Source: Hexactinellida sp. DTS-2022
Lineage: Eukaryota > Porifera > Hexactinellida
DNA length: 64,000 nt
Direction of reading: 5' to 3'
Assembly (NCBI GenBank): GCA_028753945.1
Contig: JAPNXP010000010.1
Coordinates: forward strand, 1,739,042 to 1,803,041
Part shown: positions 1-11,223 of the stretch, piece by piece
Numbering within the stretch: the stretch's first letter is position 1
Layout of the letters: the number at the start of each line of letters is the position of its first letter
Notes under the pieces: generated by a model
The model's input: only the letters and a program-made list of their open reading frames with translations
Databases searched by the model: none
Told to the model about the DNA's origin: nothing
Position numbers and translations under genes: made by a program

Positions 1-650
1 CGCTTCCGGTGCACCGCAAGTATTGCGAGGTCCGAGAGCCGATCGTCCGTGGTCTGGCAGCGAAGCCATGTCTTCACCCTTCTCATCACAGAGAACACCC
101 TCTCGCAACCTGCCGTGCCTACAGGGATCGTGATGGCAATGGTTGCGATTTCCAACAGAGCAGGAACTGCCATGCGGTAGGGCGTTACCATGTTGATGAG
201 GTCGCTCAAACACTTGGGGTGGACGAACTCAGGATCCCTGGCTACGAAGCCTGCAGTCATGATCCGGTACGTAGCGATATCATGAAGCAGGATGTCCATG
301 TCGATTAGGTAGTGCAGAGCGAAGTAACGCAACCTCTCCAATGACAGGAAGTGAGAGGATGTTGGGCAGAGAGCATCGATTCCAGTGAAGGCGAGGTTTG
401 TCCCACCATCGAACCGGAGCCGCAGCTCCCCCTCGACTGCAGTAACTATGGGTACATAGAGGTACGCAGCCTCGACAACATCGTACTCCACGTCGGAGTC
501 CCGATCCTCGTCGAAGTCTCCTCGTCTTGCTACAGACCCAGAGTCAGACTCAGACTCAGACTCAGAGCGGAAACTAGGAATTCCAGGCTCAGGCATCTCT
601 TCATCCCCGGAGGACACACTCTCAGTGCGAGGGCGCTTGTTGCTGGACAT
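1..650 (-). CDS. hAT transposase C-terminal fragment (partial, open to window edge)
   Basis: The minus strand is open from an ATG at 650-648 to the window edge (216 codons), with an in-frame TAA eight codons upstream of the ATG. The N-terminus is a short basic stretch (SSNKRPRTESVS) followed by an acidic Ser/Glu run. The C-terminal part carries the hAT dimerisation signature: PVGTAGCERVFSVMRR, then KTWLRC and DDRLSDLAILAVHR. hAT transposases normally have a BED finger and about 400 residues of RNase H-like core before this region. Here only about 150 residues precede it, so the element is probably internally deleted, or the start is an internal Met. The upstream DNA ends in a hAT terminal repeat at 906. 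No stop or frameshift is visible in the retained part. Domain assignment is firm; whether it is expressed is unknown. Confidence 0.8.
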   Translation of the reverse strand, partial: MSSNKRPRTESVSSGDEEMPEPGIPSFRSESESESDSGSVARRGDFDEDRDSDVEYDVVEAAYLYVPIVTAVEGELRLRFDGGTNLAFTGIDALCPTSSHFLSLERLRYFALHYLIDMDILLHDIATYRIMTAGFVARDPEFVHPKCLSDLINMVTPYRMAVPALLEIATIAITIPVGTAGCERVFSVMRRVKTWLRCQTTDDRLSDLAILAVHRK

Positions 651-906
651 GAATGCACGCGTACTACTACTTTACAAGAAAATAGCGAAACTATATTTCT
701 GAAATTAGTATGTAGCCAGCATTGGTGGTAGCTAATTTTTAAAACCTATTTCGGTCGCCCGAGAATATAAAATACAGCGTATTACAGATTTATACTACTA
801 TAAATACATATTTTACATAAGGTTTTATACTACTAAAATCGTCTTTTTTCTGGGCCCCCCTGTGCCACCTGGCCCCCCCCTGGCCAACGCTCTAGTTACG
901 CCCCTG
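1..906 (-). mobile_element. hAT element, 5' end (continues past the left edge)
   Basis: The sequence ends at 901-906 with CCCCTG. Read on the minus strand the end is CAGGGGCGTAACTAGAG, a typical hAT terminal inverted repeat, followed by G-rich subterminal sequence (842-885). The minus-strand frame ending in a hAT dimerisation domain lies inside. The other terminus is outside the window, so the 8-bp target duplication (candidate CACGACAG at 907-914) cannot be confirmed. Confidence 0.8.
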
Positions 907-987
907 CACGACAGGTGTGAATTTTCGGTCAAGACGAGCTAACCCAAAAATATCCGTTTGCCAAAAATCAGCCCAGTGGGTAATGCA

Positions 988-1132
988 GTTTCTTCAATCA
1001 ATTATGTACATACAAACAAATACATCACGTAAAGAAATATATCTATACTATTAAAACACAAACCTGCGTGATAAACATATGTGTGTACGTATGTATATAT
1101 TTGTTTGTATGTTCCGAGTTGATTGAAGAAAC
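988..1132. repeat. Inverted repeat, hairpin-forming
   Basis: CAGTTTCTTCAATCAA at 988 and its complement near 1132 bound two ~40-bp arms that also share ACATACAAACAAATA. About 60 bp separate the arms. The arm motif recurs singly near 47240-47280, so this is probably a small MITE or its remnant. Confidence 0.6.
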
Positions 1133-1143
1133 TGGACTGTTTA

Positions 1144-1320
1144 AAAATGTGATTTTTGTCATATAGGGGAAACTTTTGGTACCCGCCAACAAGTTTAGGT
1201 TTCCACTAGAAATTTCTGACACCTCGACAAGTTATGACGACATTGTCACATTTCGAGAACCCTGAAAATTCACTTAATCGCACATAATTCGCGCCCTCCA
1301 AGAGATAAATATCTGAAAAT
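1144..1320. repeat. Dispersed repeat, copy 1 (copy 2 inverted at 34735-34915)
   Basis: The stretch with GTGATTTTTGTCATATAGGG, the CCGCCAACAAGTTTAG segment, the TGACGACATTGTCAC segment and the CTCCAAGAGATAAATATC end matches the reverse complement of 34735-34915 in the same order with scattered substitutions. It is non-coding and of unknown family. Confidence 0.7.
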
Positions 1321-1828
1321 TTAATATAACATGTACATTAATAATGCGGACACGTTGGTCACACGGACTAATACCAGGTTGCCAATATGCTTACTCATTG
1401 TCGCATAATTACGTAATCACTAAATTGCAAATTGTTAAAATTGACTATCCTATTTACGCTTTATAATCAATGTTAACAGTATGTAAACCACACACCATAG
1501 CCTACTATACATAAGGCCTCACAGTAACTTGTGGATTTTGGACCAGGGATGTCGGAGTCGACCTAACTATTTTGTTACAAAATATATCGATATATGGTTT
1601 TAATAGGTTAATATAGGGTATAATAACGAATTCTAGATAGTGAAGGGACAAAAATACTACTTTAATCTACTTTTTGAAATTTGAGATATTAGTCGACCCA
1701 TAAATGTTAATTATAGTATATACTATGTATATTTAAACACTATACATTGAAACTTTGTCATTTGTCCAATTCATTTCAGATTTAGCATTACATTAAAGCA
1801 GTATACGTATTATTTCCTCACGATTACA

Positions 1829-4705
1829 ATGCCCAGCCGCTGTTCAGCTCCCGGATGTAGAAGCAATTATGATGATGACGAGCGAATCCCAGTGTTCAAG
1901 ATGCCACACAAACCAGACGAACTTCGATACGCTTGGATTCGAGCACTCCACAGAGATGATATTCATGAACTCAAGACTGTGCACGTTTGTTCCTTGCATT
2001 TTAAGGAAGAAGAAATTGAAAGCACCTACAAGGTACCGAATGGCGATGGGACATATCGAGAGATGCCACGAAAGTACCTAAAGCTTAAAGAAGGAGATAA
2101 ACCATCCAATCTACCCGGATGGCCGAATTAGTATTCATAACAAACTACCAACAAACGTAGTCGACTTTCTATTGAATCTAAAGAAGAAGAACTCTTCTCA
2201 CAAGCATTACATCTTAGCCTGAAATCGAATATTGATGAGAATGAGAGGTTTATATTGAACAGTTTCCAGGATTTGCAAGATAAGTTACCAATTATTTGTA
2301 TTTCTAATATCTTATCATATTGGTATCCCAATCCGAATTCTTTGATTTTTATGCGCCCTCGATTAGATAATAACAAAATTCTAGTTAATATATATTTGAC
2401 AGTAGAAATTGATTTATCCGTAAGAGCATATCGTAATGGCCAAATTTTCCCGATTTCACGAATTTTTGTGAGCGACACACGTCATCTTGAAACTTTATTA
2501 GATGAAATTGCAGTTATCTCTGATAATTCTGAAACGTCTCTTGCCTGTACTTCTAATGATTCTCATATTGCATCTGCTGGAATTCATATACAACAAGTTA
2601 TCGATAATATCAGTGATAAAAAGTCAGATGAAGAATTCCACAATTCTCCGGAAATTTCAAAACTTCAATTTATTCATTGCCAACTTCAAAACAGTCTAAT
2701 TCCGAAAAACAGGCGACGGTATAATATATTAACACAGGTGTTATCCCTCAAAACATATCTAATTTCACCTTCTTGTTATAAATATCTCCAGAGTATGTCT
2801 TGCCTATCTCTTCCTCACTTCAATACTTTAGAAAAATTCAATTCTTCTTTTGGACTTGATAGTGATTTAATCACATTTCTTAGACAATCTACGCAATATT
2901 TTTCTCCACAGCAAAAGCATGTAATCATTCAGATGGATGAAATACATGTGAAGTCCGACATTTCTTACAAAGGAGGTAAGATACTTGGTTCCAATCTTGA
3001 TGCCGATGTTCCTACGAAAACTGTTTTTGCTATTATGGTGTCCAGTTTGTATAAGAAATGGTCGTGTGTTCTCCTTTTACTTACATGTGCTTCTGTCTCA
3101 GCTGAGAAGTTGTTTGACACGATTAAATCTTGTATTTGTGATGTTGAGGATTGTGGCCTATTTGTCCAAATCATTTCTACTGACAATTATCTCTTAATGT
3201 GAAACTCTTTAAATTGTTTTCCCCTACTGGTAAACTGGAAACGCGAGTACCACATCCTTGTGGTATAGACAGGAGCCTGTTTCTTACTTTTGACTTCGTG
3301 CATATTTTAAAAACTATTCGCAATAATTGGCTGAATCAGCAATCTGATGGTAAACTCTTTTCTTATCCTGATTTAGATTGCATCTCCATTGATCGATCCA
3401 CCAATCCTTTGAAAATTTGTCATGCTTCTTTTCGTGATATTCGAATGCTATATAATTCAGAGAGGGATAGCGTGGCAAAACTCGCTCCACGTTTGACTCT
3501 AAAGTCTTGTTATCCATCTAGCTTCGAACGTCAAAATGTTAAACTTGTTTTAAAGGTAGTTCATGAATCCATTATTGCAGCTCTGGCTATTCAAAACGAA
3601 CAACGCAGCCCAGCATTCAAATCCCATACCTCCGAATTTGTTCAGATTCTATTATTTCTTTGGAAAATCTTTAATGTTAATATGCCATATAAACATGTTC
3701 GTTTAAATGATTCTTTATCTCGTCCTTTGATTTCTAATGATGACCGCTTTATTTTCCTAACGTGCATTGTTTACGGTTAGATGCCTGGCAGTCATTGCCT
3801 GAGAAAGGAGGAAAATTGAGCAAGCAGACATTTACAAGCTTGAGACATGCTTGTCTAGTATTACCTCAAATTACAAACTTGTTAACTGAAAACTGAGGCT
3901 ATTCATTTCTCTTAACATCATTCCTGCAGACAGATCCATTGGAACACCATTTCGGTTTATATCGTATGATGTCAGGTTCCAACTATCCTGTTTCTTATCT
4001 TCAGATCTTGGAATCGGAGCGACGTCTTAAAGTTTCCAGCATCTTAAACTTGTTTTCCAGTCAGACTGTATCTAGCACATCTTCTTTACAAGAGTTCATA
4101 GAATCATTCTCTTCTGTGGACAGCGTAGAATCGGACTGCGAGATTGATTTAGAGCCATTTTTGAATGCAATATCAGACCTATCTATCATTGAGTGCAGTA
4201 TCCAGGTCCTCCAGTCCTTAGCATTTATTGCGGGCTATTCAACACACCAATACTTGAAGCGTAGCAAGTCATGTCATATATGCCGAGATTTCTTAACTAT
4301 TGATAAAGATCTTATAGACGATCTATCTATATCTCATTTAAGCTTTTAGACCTCTCTGATCGCGGGGCCTTGAAATACCCTTCTGAGATCGTATTAGAAT
4401 CTATTGTTATCGTTTGGAAGATTTTTATTACCATAAAGAATAATAATGAACTGATGGCGAAGTTATTGGAGGGACCATCTAGGAAAATTCTTGTCGAGCT
4501 CTCAACTAATTCTGTTTTGGATTATAATATCTGTGATTTCTGGAATAATAGCTGTTTGTTCTGTTCAATTGATGGCTGCCACATCCTTAAGAAACTTGTA
4601 TTTGTAGTTGTTAACTGTTTTCTAGCAAATATAGTTAAAAATTATAACTCAATAGTTATTTCTAAGGGTATGGACAAACGAAAACTTAAAAAATTTAGTA
4701 AGTAA
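1829..4705 (+). pseudogene. THAP-domain P-element transposase (P1)
   Basis: The start gives an N-terminal THAP C2CH zinc finger (CSAPGC, AWIRALH, VCSLHF) that in this family binds the element ends. The RNase H-like P transposase follows. The three acidic catalytic positions are all visible: Asp in QMDEIHVKSD (2936), Asp in ISTDNY (3182) and Glu in DPLEHHFGLYR (3942). The C-terminus ends in the family tail DKRKLKKFSK. The gene is dead: in-frame TAG and TAA at 2129 and 2138, a TGA near 3892, and frame changes near 3195, 3775 and 4340. Transposition would be cut-and-paste using the 145-bp ends. Family identity is very secure through comparison with P2. Confidence 0.9.
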
Positions 4706-4782
4706 TATTGCTATAATTTTGATATTCGTCTGTTCGTATAGTATTTCTTGCTTTGTATTGTCTTTATAGGGAATATTGTAAG

Positions 4783-4880
4783 ATTTCATCTGGAGGACTG
4801 GCTTAATATCTGGAGGACTGGCTTGTTATCTGAGGACTGGCTTGTTATCTGGAGGACTTGATTGTAATCTGGAGGGCTAA
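4783..4880 (+). repeat. ~21-bp tandem repeat in the P1 3' region
   Basis: Five imperfect head-to-tail copies of a unit like TCTGGAGGACTGGCTTGTTA lie between the transposase end and the right terminal repeat. P2 does not show this array at the corresponding place. Confidence 0.85.
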
Positions 4881-5198
4881 TTTGATTTTCACTAATAACC
4901 TTTGGACACCTGCTGCTGATTAGTACTATATATACGTATATATATATTCACACATCACTTACATGTATTTTATTGCTGTTAAGAGTCATTATTATATGTC
5001 TAAAATTTGAATTTCTATATACATTATATGCTATTGGAGACGAAACAAATTATACTATCTAGATTACGTTATTATACCCTATATTAACCTATTAAACCAT
5101 ATATCGATATATTTTGTAATAAAATAGTTAGGTCGACTCCGACATCCCTGGTCCAAAATCCACAAGTTATTGTGAGGCCTTATGTATAGTAGACTATG

Positions 5199-6518
5199 CA
5201 CACACCAACCGCTTTGCGGTTGGTGTGTAGTTGATGTTCTGCCGTGAAGCGACCTAGCAAGCGAAGCGCGCTAGTATATATTAATTGTGTTCTAATAGTA
5301 TAGTTAATTAAACTTAATAAAAGTAGTTGGCAATGAAATTGGTGTTAAGTTATTAATAATATTATTAAGTAATTATACTAATTATCAAAATATCATAAAC
5401 ATATTCCAAAAATAAATTGATCCTTAAGCCACGTAACCCCTCTACAAATGGGTATTAACTCATGGAGGTGATGATGACATCGTCAAAAAATGTTTTACAT
5501 TTCGATATTTCGAAAGTATTGTTTGGAGACTTGGAGTTTAGTGATCACCCAACTTGAATTGGAAAAATGATGATCAGCAATTATATTAAAGCTCAGACTA
5601 AAATAACGCTGAAATGAAGTGAGAAAGAAGGAAACTTCCAACTCAATTAGGGTCGTTACCTTCCGAAATACCTCAAATGGTTTAACACCATTAAAGTGAT
5701 GATGACGTGGGGATAGAAAATTAAAATTACAGCTGTAGCGACAGCATGTTCATTTGGAGGCACTATCAATCCACCAACCACCAAAATATTGTCCCTTCAA
5801 GCTTCAAAGGAACATGCTGTCGGCACAGATGTAATTTTTGATTTTTAAACTTATTGTAAACGCAAATCAAGATGCAACCAAATGATCAAATTTGTACTAT
5901 ACAGTCTATAGACTCTATACTATGGGTCGATCAACAATAAAAGAATAGCTATCAAACCTAAAGTTGTTTAAAGCAAATTTAATGAGCGCGATAGTATAAG
6001 TAAGTTATACGTATACATTCTTTGTAATATTATACGTTATAAGTATCCATTAAAAGACGTATTAAATAACTAAGTATTTTAATAACAAAGTGGCTCATTA
6101 ATGAAGCTTCATGATTCAAGAGTAGCTATTACAGTATCAAAGGCGGCGGAGTCGGTATGGCATTATAGGAAAATAGCCAATCAATTTTAATAGTTTAAGA
6201 TTTATTTGATTAATGAATCCGTAGTTTTATAATTATTCGGGAATGTTTGTATGTGTTGTAACTCTGATGTAAGGATGAACACAAAGTTAAGTTTTAACCT
6301 AGATAAGGATCAGGATCAACAAATAAAGAATAAATATACGATATCCAATCAAGCGATCATCAACTGGCGAGATCAGTTGGATATTATATTCCACCATCGA
6401 ATGTGCAAAACTCGTTATCGATGCCAAAAATTTATAAATTGGATAGAATTAATTGATATCCTGCTCTATAATTTGTCTTAATGTAAAATTGAAAATTTGT
6501 TTCTTCATCACTCCACAA
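5199..6518. other. Non-coding stretch with two hairpins
   Basis: A perfect 13-bp inverted repeat (ACACACCAACCGC at 5200-5212 and its complement at 5216-5228) abuts the right end of P1. A second inverted repeat lies at about 5727-5755 and 5810-5840 (GACAGCATGTTC and its complement, arms near 30 bp). No credible gene; the short open frame at 6251-6481 has no recognisable motif. Confidence 0.6.
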
Positions 6519-6700
6519 TGCCAGCACTCGCTGTACCCTCGATATGACGATCTTCAATGCCACATCCCATAAAATTTTCTCATAGGTATATGTTCTTGAC
6601 AGACTGTCATAGACAACGAAGGATTTTAGAGGTTGCAAGCACTTCGTTATAACGAGAGTTTACTGTATTTAGTATACAAGTCGTGAATCTTACATGGTTT
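6519..6700. repeat. Direct repeat flanking the LINE, left copy
   Basis: This 182-bp segment matches 9933-10113 in direct orientation with about ten differences. It ends exactly where the LINE 3' tail begins. It contains a pogo/Tigger-type end (CGTTATAACGAGAGTTTACTG). It is most simply the target-site duplication of the LINE. Confidence 0.85.
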
Positions 6701-9700
6701 AAGTTTTAAGTTTAATTGTAGACGAGGGCCATTTATGGTACAGGAAGCGTAAGCCTTCCGTACCCTGACTATGGATACCGTCAGGAAAGTACATTTTAAA
6801 AAAGTGCAGAAACAAGAACAGAAAAACAAAAAAACAAAAAAAACAAAAAAGAGATTAAAGAGAGGTAAGAGAGCGATATTTTAAAAAGTTCGACTTCCTC
6901 TGTCTTGTTTTTCGGATGGCCTCCCAGCTGTTCTTGTAATCCCCTCGGAACCCTATTAGTGTTTGTGCTTTGCGGATGTTGGGCGGGAGACTGTTCCACT
7001 CTGAGGGCCCCTGAACGCTAAATGCCTTCTGCCCAAAGGTTGTCTTTCTCCACGACGGTTGTTCCAAGGTGTTGGAGTCGGCGGCCCGAGTATGTATTGA
7101 GCCTCTCCGCTGTTCTGGCAGTTGCATCGTCTGCGGCCAAAGTGGGTCGTGGCATGATGACCATACCCGGCCAGTCAAGTGCATGTGCCGCTTCTCCGAT
7201 AGAGGAACCCACCGGAGCTGGGCGATGCGTTCACAGCCGTTGCAGCAGATGTTCCAGCAATATGATTTGCCTGATATGGTACAACGTTGTCTGCGGGGGC
7301 GCGTAGGCGATCCTACTATGAACTTAGCGGCACCGCGCTGGATTTCGTCAAGTCGCTTCAGCCAGCGTTGGTTGATGTTGCACATAGCTGCATCGCAGTA
7401 AGTTAATGTCGGGTAGACCAGGGCATGGGCCAGGGAGGATCTGTGCCTAGAGGGAAGTCTGCGGGCAGTACGAATGAGGAGGCGAAGGCGACCCGCAGCT
7501 CTGCTACAGGCTGACTCCATGTGTGGCCTGAATGAGAGGGATTCGTCGATTATTACGTAACCCTAGAACAGTCATGGTGGCATGCGTAGAACTATCTCCC
7601 CATCTAAGAGCACACTGAGGTCCCGAGGGACCTTGGACAGTCGCTGTCGTGTTCCCACAAACATCCACTGGGATTTACCCCCATTTATCGAAATCCCCAA
7701 GTTGTTGAGGAAGCCTGACACCTTCCCGTAAGCCGCCTTAGTACGGGAGACCAAGTCTTCCACACTACTTGCCTGGACCACGAGGTGATGTCATCTGCAT
7801 ACTGTTGGTAGGCAATGCCAATCTCCTGCAGCTCCCCCTGGATATTTTGTAGGTCGACAGATAGCAGAAAGAGTATTGGGCCGATGATGCTGCCCTGGGG
7901 GACCCCCTTTATGGGTGTGAAACCTGTGGCTGTGTCCACACCAATTTGAACCACACACTCCCTGTCGAATAGATATTGTTTGAACCATTCCACCGATGCC
8001 TCTGATACCCCGTGCACAGTTAGAGCCCGTAGGATGGATTTGTGTGTGATCGTGTCGAAGGCCTTAGAGCAGCTAGTGCCAGTAAAGCTGCTAACTTCCA
8101 GTGCCCCTGCCGAGCCACTTGACGGGGCATCGTCAATCGTCTGCAACACTGAGAGACAGGTGTCTCTTCCTCTTTGGAAACCATGCTGTCTGTAATCGAG
8201 GCGGCGGTTATCCTCCAGAAAAATTCAACTGCGAGCCCACAAGCAGTTCACACTCCAACACTGCTGCACAGAGGATGCTAACCGGGCGATACATAGCAGT
8301 GTCACTCTTGCTTCCCTTTTTCTTGTATATAAGAAGTACTCGAGCCCTTCCCCACAGCCGTGGGAAACACTGCAGCTGGATGGATGCATTGATAATGTTT
8401 GCTAGAGGAGCAGCCACCACCGATGCTGCATCCCGCAAAGCTCGTGGAGGAATGAGATCGATTCCGGTTGCCTTTTTGGGGTCAATATTCTGCAGAGCAA
8501 TCCTTACGGTCTCCACTGATAACTGTTTGATCTTAAAGGAGGATCCTGTGCAGGTATCAGTTTCCGGGCGCACTGGCTCCGTCAGTGGAGAAGCAGAGCA
8601 CATGCGAGTTCTCAGCATGTCGGCGTACGGCTGTGCCGTGATCTCAGTGGTGTCCTCCCGTTCGAGTTCTTTGTACCCAGTGATCTCCGCCAAGGCGCTA
8701 CACAGTTTCTTTTGGTCGTTGCCAGCCGCCTCCATCTTTCCTTTCACGAACTCGCGGCGTCTTCTCTGAGCTCTACGCTGACTTTCTTCCTAATGCGCTC
8801 GTACTCGGCCTGTGCAGAGGCACTCTGGGGGGATCTGCGAGCCTCCTGGCGGAGTCGGTCTTTGCCCGAATCAAAGCGATTAGCTTGCGATCAATCCATG
8901 CTTTTTTAACCCGCCGGTGTCGAATATGCTCAGACGCTGCGAAAAACGCACGGGGTGCATGATTGTCAAGCACACTGAGGAAGTCACGTGTAAAAACCTC
9001 GCACATGTTGTCCACCACTCCTTGATTGTCTCCAGTGGCTGTAACGGTGACCACATCCCAGTTCACACACTTCAATTCCTCAATAAAGACTCCCAGTTCG
9101 AAGTACTTCCAAATTCGGACCCACTTCGCTTGTCTCTTTCTGTCAACTGGCTTAACACCAACACCGAAGGCCACCAGGTGATCGGAATCCAACACAATCC
9201 TGTCCACCTTGGAGCATTTCAGCCACAGCTCTTCTTCCACCCAGACATGGTCAACGGTTGAAGCTGATCCATGATGCGAGTCATTTCGAGTGGGACCAGT
9301 TTCCTGCCATAGCAACCCGCCTAGTCGCATGTGTTCACGTAATTTGTCAGAGCCCCGGGTCATAATGTCTACATTGAAGTCGCCTCCGATCATGAGGGAA
9401 AGGTCAGAATGCCTGCTCCTGAACTCCGATATTGAGCCAAGTAGTTTCTCCTCCCAGTCGTATTTGGCATGGTGTGGCCGGTATATCACTGCCACGCACA
9501 CGCTCCTCTTGGCAGACGCTGGACCTTTCTTGATCTGCACTTCTAACCACAGGCTTGGCAAGATGCAGGCGGTCTCCATGTCCATCAGGCGAGTGACCGA
9601 GAGGCCCCGCCGGTAGTAGACGGCCAGGCTGCAATTTTTAAACGTGTAATCGTCACGACGGATTAACATGTATCCATCCAACTGAAGCTCTCCGTTGGAT

Positions 9701-9932
9701 ACCTCGCTTGCAGGAGTGATGAGTGTCTCGGTGAAAACAGGCCATGTCGAGAACTGTAGGCAGCATGGTAAGCTCAAGCTGAGCATTGGATCCACGGAGA
9801 CCCCGAATATTGGCGTAAATTACGCTGAACTGCTCCTTTTCAGGACGCCTCCAGGCTGAGAGATTTTAGATGTCCATTTCTGGCATTTTTTGGCTAAATC
9901 CCTGTAAGTTTTTTTATTGAAAGTTGTAAAAG
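6701..9932 (-). mobile_element. Jockey/CR1-like non-LTR retrotransposon
   Basis: A 3.2-kb LINE on the minus strand. Its 3' end (low coordinates) is an A/T-rich simple tail made of AAACTTAA-like units next to the left direct repeat. Its 5' end lies just upstream of the endonuclease start near 9845. Only the endonuclease/reverse-transcriptase reading frame is present; no ORF1-type protein is seen, so the copy is 5'-truncated or of an ORF2-only type. An A-rich tract at 6804-6850 lies in the 3' UTR. Confidence 0.88.
6855..9845 (-). pseudogene. LINE endonuclease / reverse transcriptase polyprotein, broken
   Basis: Reading the minus strand from 9845: the apurinic-type endonuclease starts with NIRGLRGSNAQLEL, and contains GGDFNVDI and SDHLVAFG, the metal-binding and catalytic motifs of the exonuclease-endonuclease-phosphatase fold. 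A linker follows, then the reverse transcriptase with KATGIDLIPP, YRPVSIL, AFDTITHKSIL, GVPQGSIIGPILF and the catalytic QYADD box (about 8500-7750). The C-terminal part (7520-6855) has the family motif FGQKAFSVQGPSEWNSLPP. Frame changes near 9790, 8770, 8200, 7780 and 7540 make it non-functional. The product would prime reverse transcription from a nicked target. Confidence 0.88.
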
Positions 9933-10113
9933 TGCCAGCACTTGCTGTACCCTCGATATGACGATCTTCAATGCCACATCCCATAACATTTTCTTATAGC
10001 TATATGTTCTTGACAGACTGTCATAGACAGCGAAGGAATTTAGGGTTGCAAGCACTTCGTTATAACGAGAGTTTACTGTATTTAGTTGACAAGTCGTGAA
10101 TCTTATATGGTTT
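9933..10113. repeat. Direct repeat flanking the LINE, right copy
   Basis: Partner of 6519-6700. It begins where the LINE 5' end stops and differs at about ten positions, including one single-base gap. See the finding on the long target duplication. Confidence 0.85.
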
Positions 10114-10275
10114 TGGTGTAAATCGAAATCTTCAGATTCGGGTATTAGAGATAAATATGTTTCATTGCATTTTGGTTGTATATGTTATTGCAAGTGACCA
10201 CAATAATTTTCATAGGTTGTCCGAAATGTAATAGTATTTTATTAATAATATATAATTCCTATTAGACCTTTAGGG

Positions 10276-10808
10276 CAGGGGTTCGCAAACTCGCTTTTTC
10301 CGGCCGCATGCGGCCGGATTGCTTCTTTGATGCGGCCGGTAGCAGCAAAGCCTAAAAAACTAAAATTTATATGAGGACAATTTTTAATTTTTGGTACATG
10401 CTTTATTACTTGAAATTTGATATATTTTTGTTTAGGAATCTAAATACTACTATAGGATTGCCATGTAACTGACTAATTTTACTATAACCACAAATAAATT
10501 AACGTATATATGTATACAGTTTACTATCAGATTTGTTCTACAAACACAAGTGAACTAGTGTATATAAATAAGTTAAAAAAATTATGGGGGCTTGCCCCAA
10601 AACTGCCTTATAAGTCGCTCGCTACGCTCGCTTTGTTTCATGGGCATCCCCTTTTAACATTTCTGGATCCGCTAGTGATTCTTATACGTATAGTAAGGCT
10701 ATAATCCAATTAGTTTCATACATTAAAAATTTGTTTTTAGATGCGGCCGGTATTATTATGTCGTTACCTAAATGTGGCCGGTATGCTGCAAAAGTTTGCG
10801 AACCCCTG
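10276..10808. mobile_element. hAT MITE (CAGGGGTTCGCAAAC family)
   Basis: 533 bp with inverted ends CAGGGGTTCGCAAACT and AGTTTGCGAACCCCTG, flanked by the perfect 8-bp duplication CTTTAGGG (10268-10275, 10809-10816). GCGGCCGG occurs near both ends. No coding capacity: the short frame at 10510-10704 is chance. Confidence 0.93.
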
Positions 10809-10830
10809 CTTTAGGGGGTCATAGTAAATA

Positions 10831-11003
10831 CACTGGTGTTCGCCTAATAGCAAGTCGCATTTTGCACGAAATTTCCTTGCTAATAGGCGAACTTGCTATT
10901 AGAGGAACAAATTTAACATTAAATGCTCGCTTGGGGACAAAAAGTAACTTGCTAATAGAGCAATATTGCTATTAGAGCAATTGCTATTAGGCGAACACTA
11001 CTG
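10831..11003. mobile_element. pogo/mariner-type MITE, copy 1
   Basis: 173 bp with inverted ends CASTGGTGTTCGCCTAATAG / CTATTAGGCGAACACTACTG inside a TA duplication. Several internal copies of TTGCTATTAG occur. An almost identical copy lies at 37931-38103. Confidence 0.92.
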
Positions 11004-11223
11004 TACATAATATAGTGCGGATAATCTTAGGTGTAGATAAGACAGGTCTTAGACAGTGAATCTTCAAGCATGGTTCTTCGCAAAATATTTCACAAATGGA
11101 AAATAAATTATAACGATAAAATTAATGAAGTGTTCAAATAACTCATTAAATTCGTCAACCAACAATATAATGAATGAAAATTTATACAAGCCTATTCATA
11201 TTTCATATAATTGTGTTTAGTAT

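Larger units (their letters stand above)
1496..5198 (+). mobile_element. P-superfamily DNA transposon P1
   Basis: Terminal inverted repeats of about 145 bp (1496-1640 and 5054-5198) start CATAGCCTACTATACATAAG on the left; the right end reads CATAGTCTACTATACATAAG on the minus strand. The two arms are over 90% alike by eye. The element is flanked by the 7-bp repeat CACACAC (1489-1495 and 5199-5205). It is 3703 bp long and encodes a single THAP-P transposase on the plus strand, now broken. P2 (42009-45740) and P3 (53312-58652) are relatives with the same end motif. Confidence 0.92.

Noticed and set aside
9..731. Two plus-strand open frames (99 and 126 codons)
   Set aside because: They are shadows of the minus-strand hAT frame, which is open throughout and carries the family motif.
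7022..9616. Several plus-strand frames of 90-220 codons
   Set aside because: All lie opposite the LINE endonuclease/reverse transcriptase; GC-rich coding on the minus strand keeps the antisense open.
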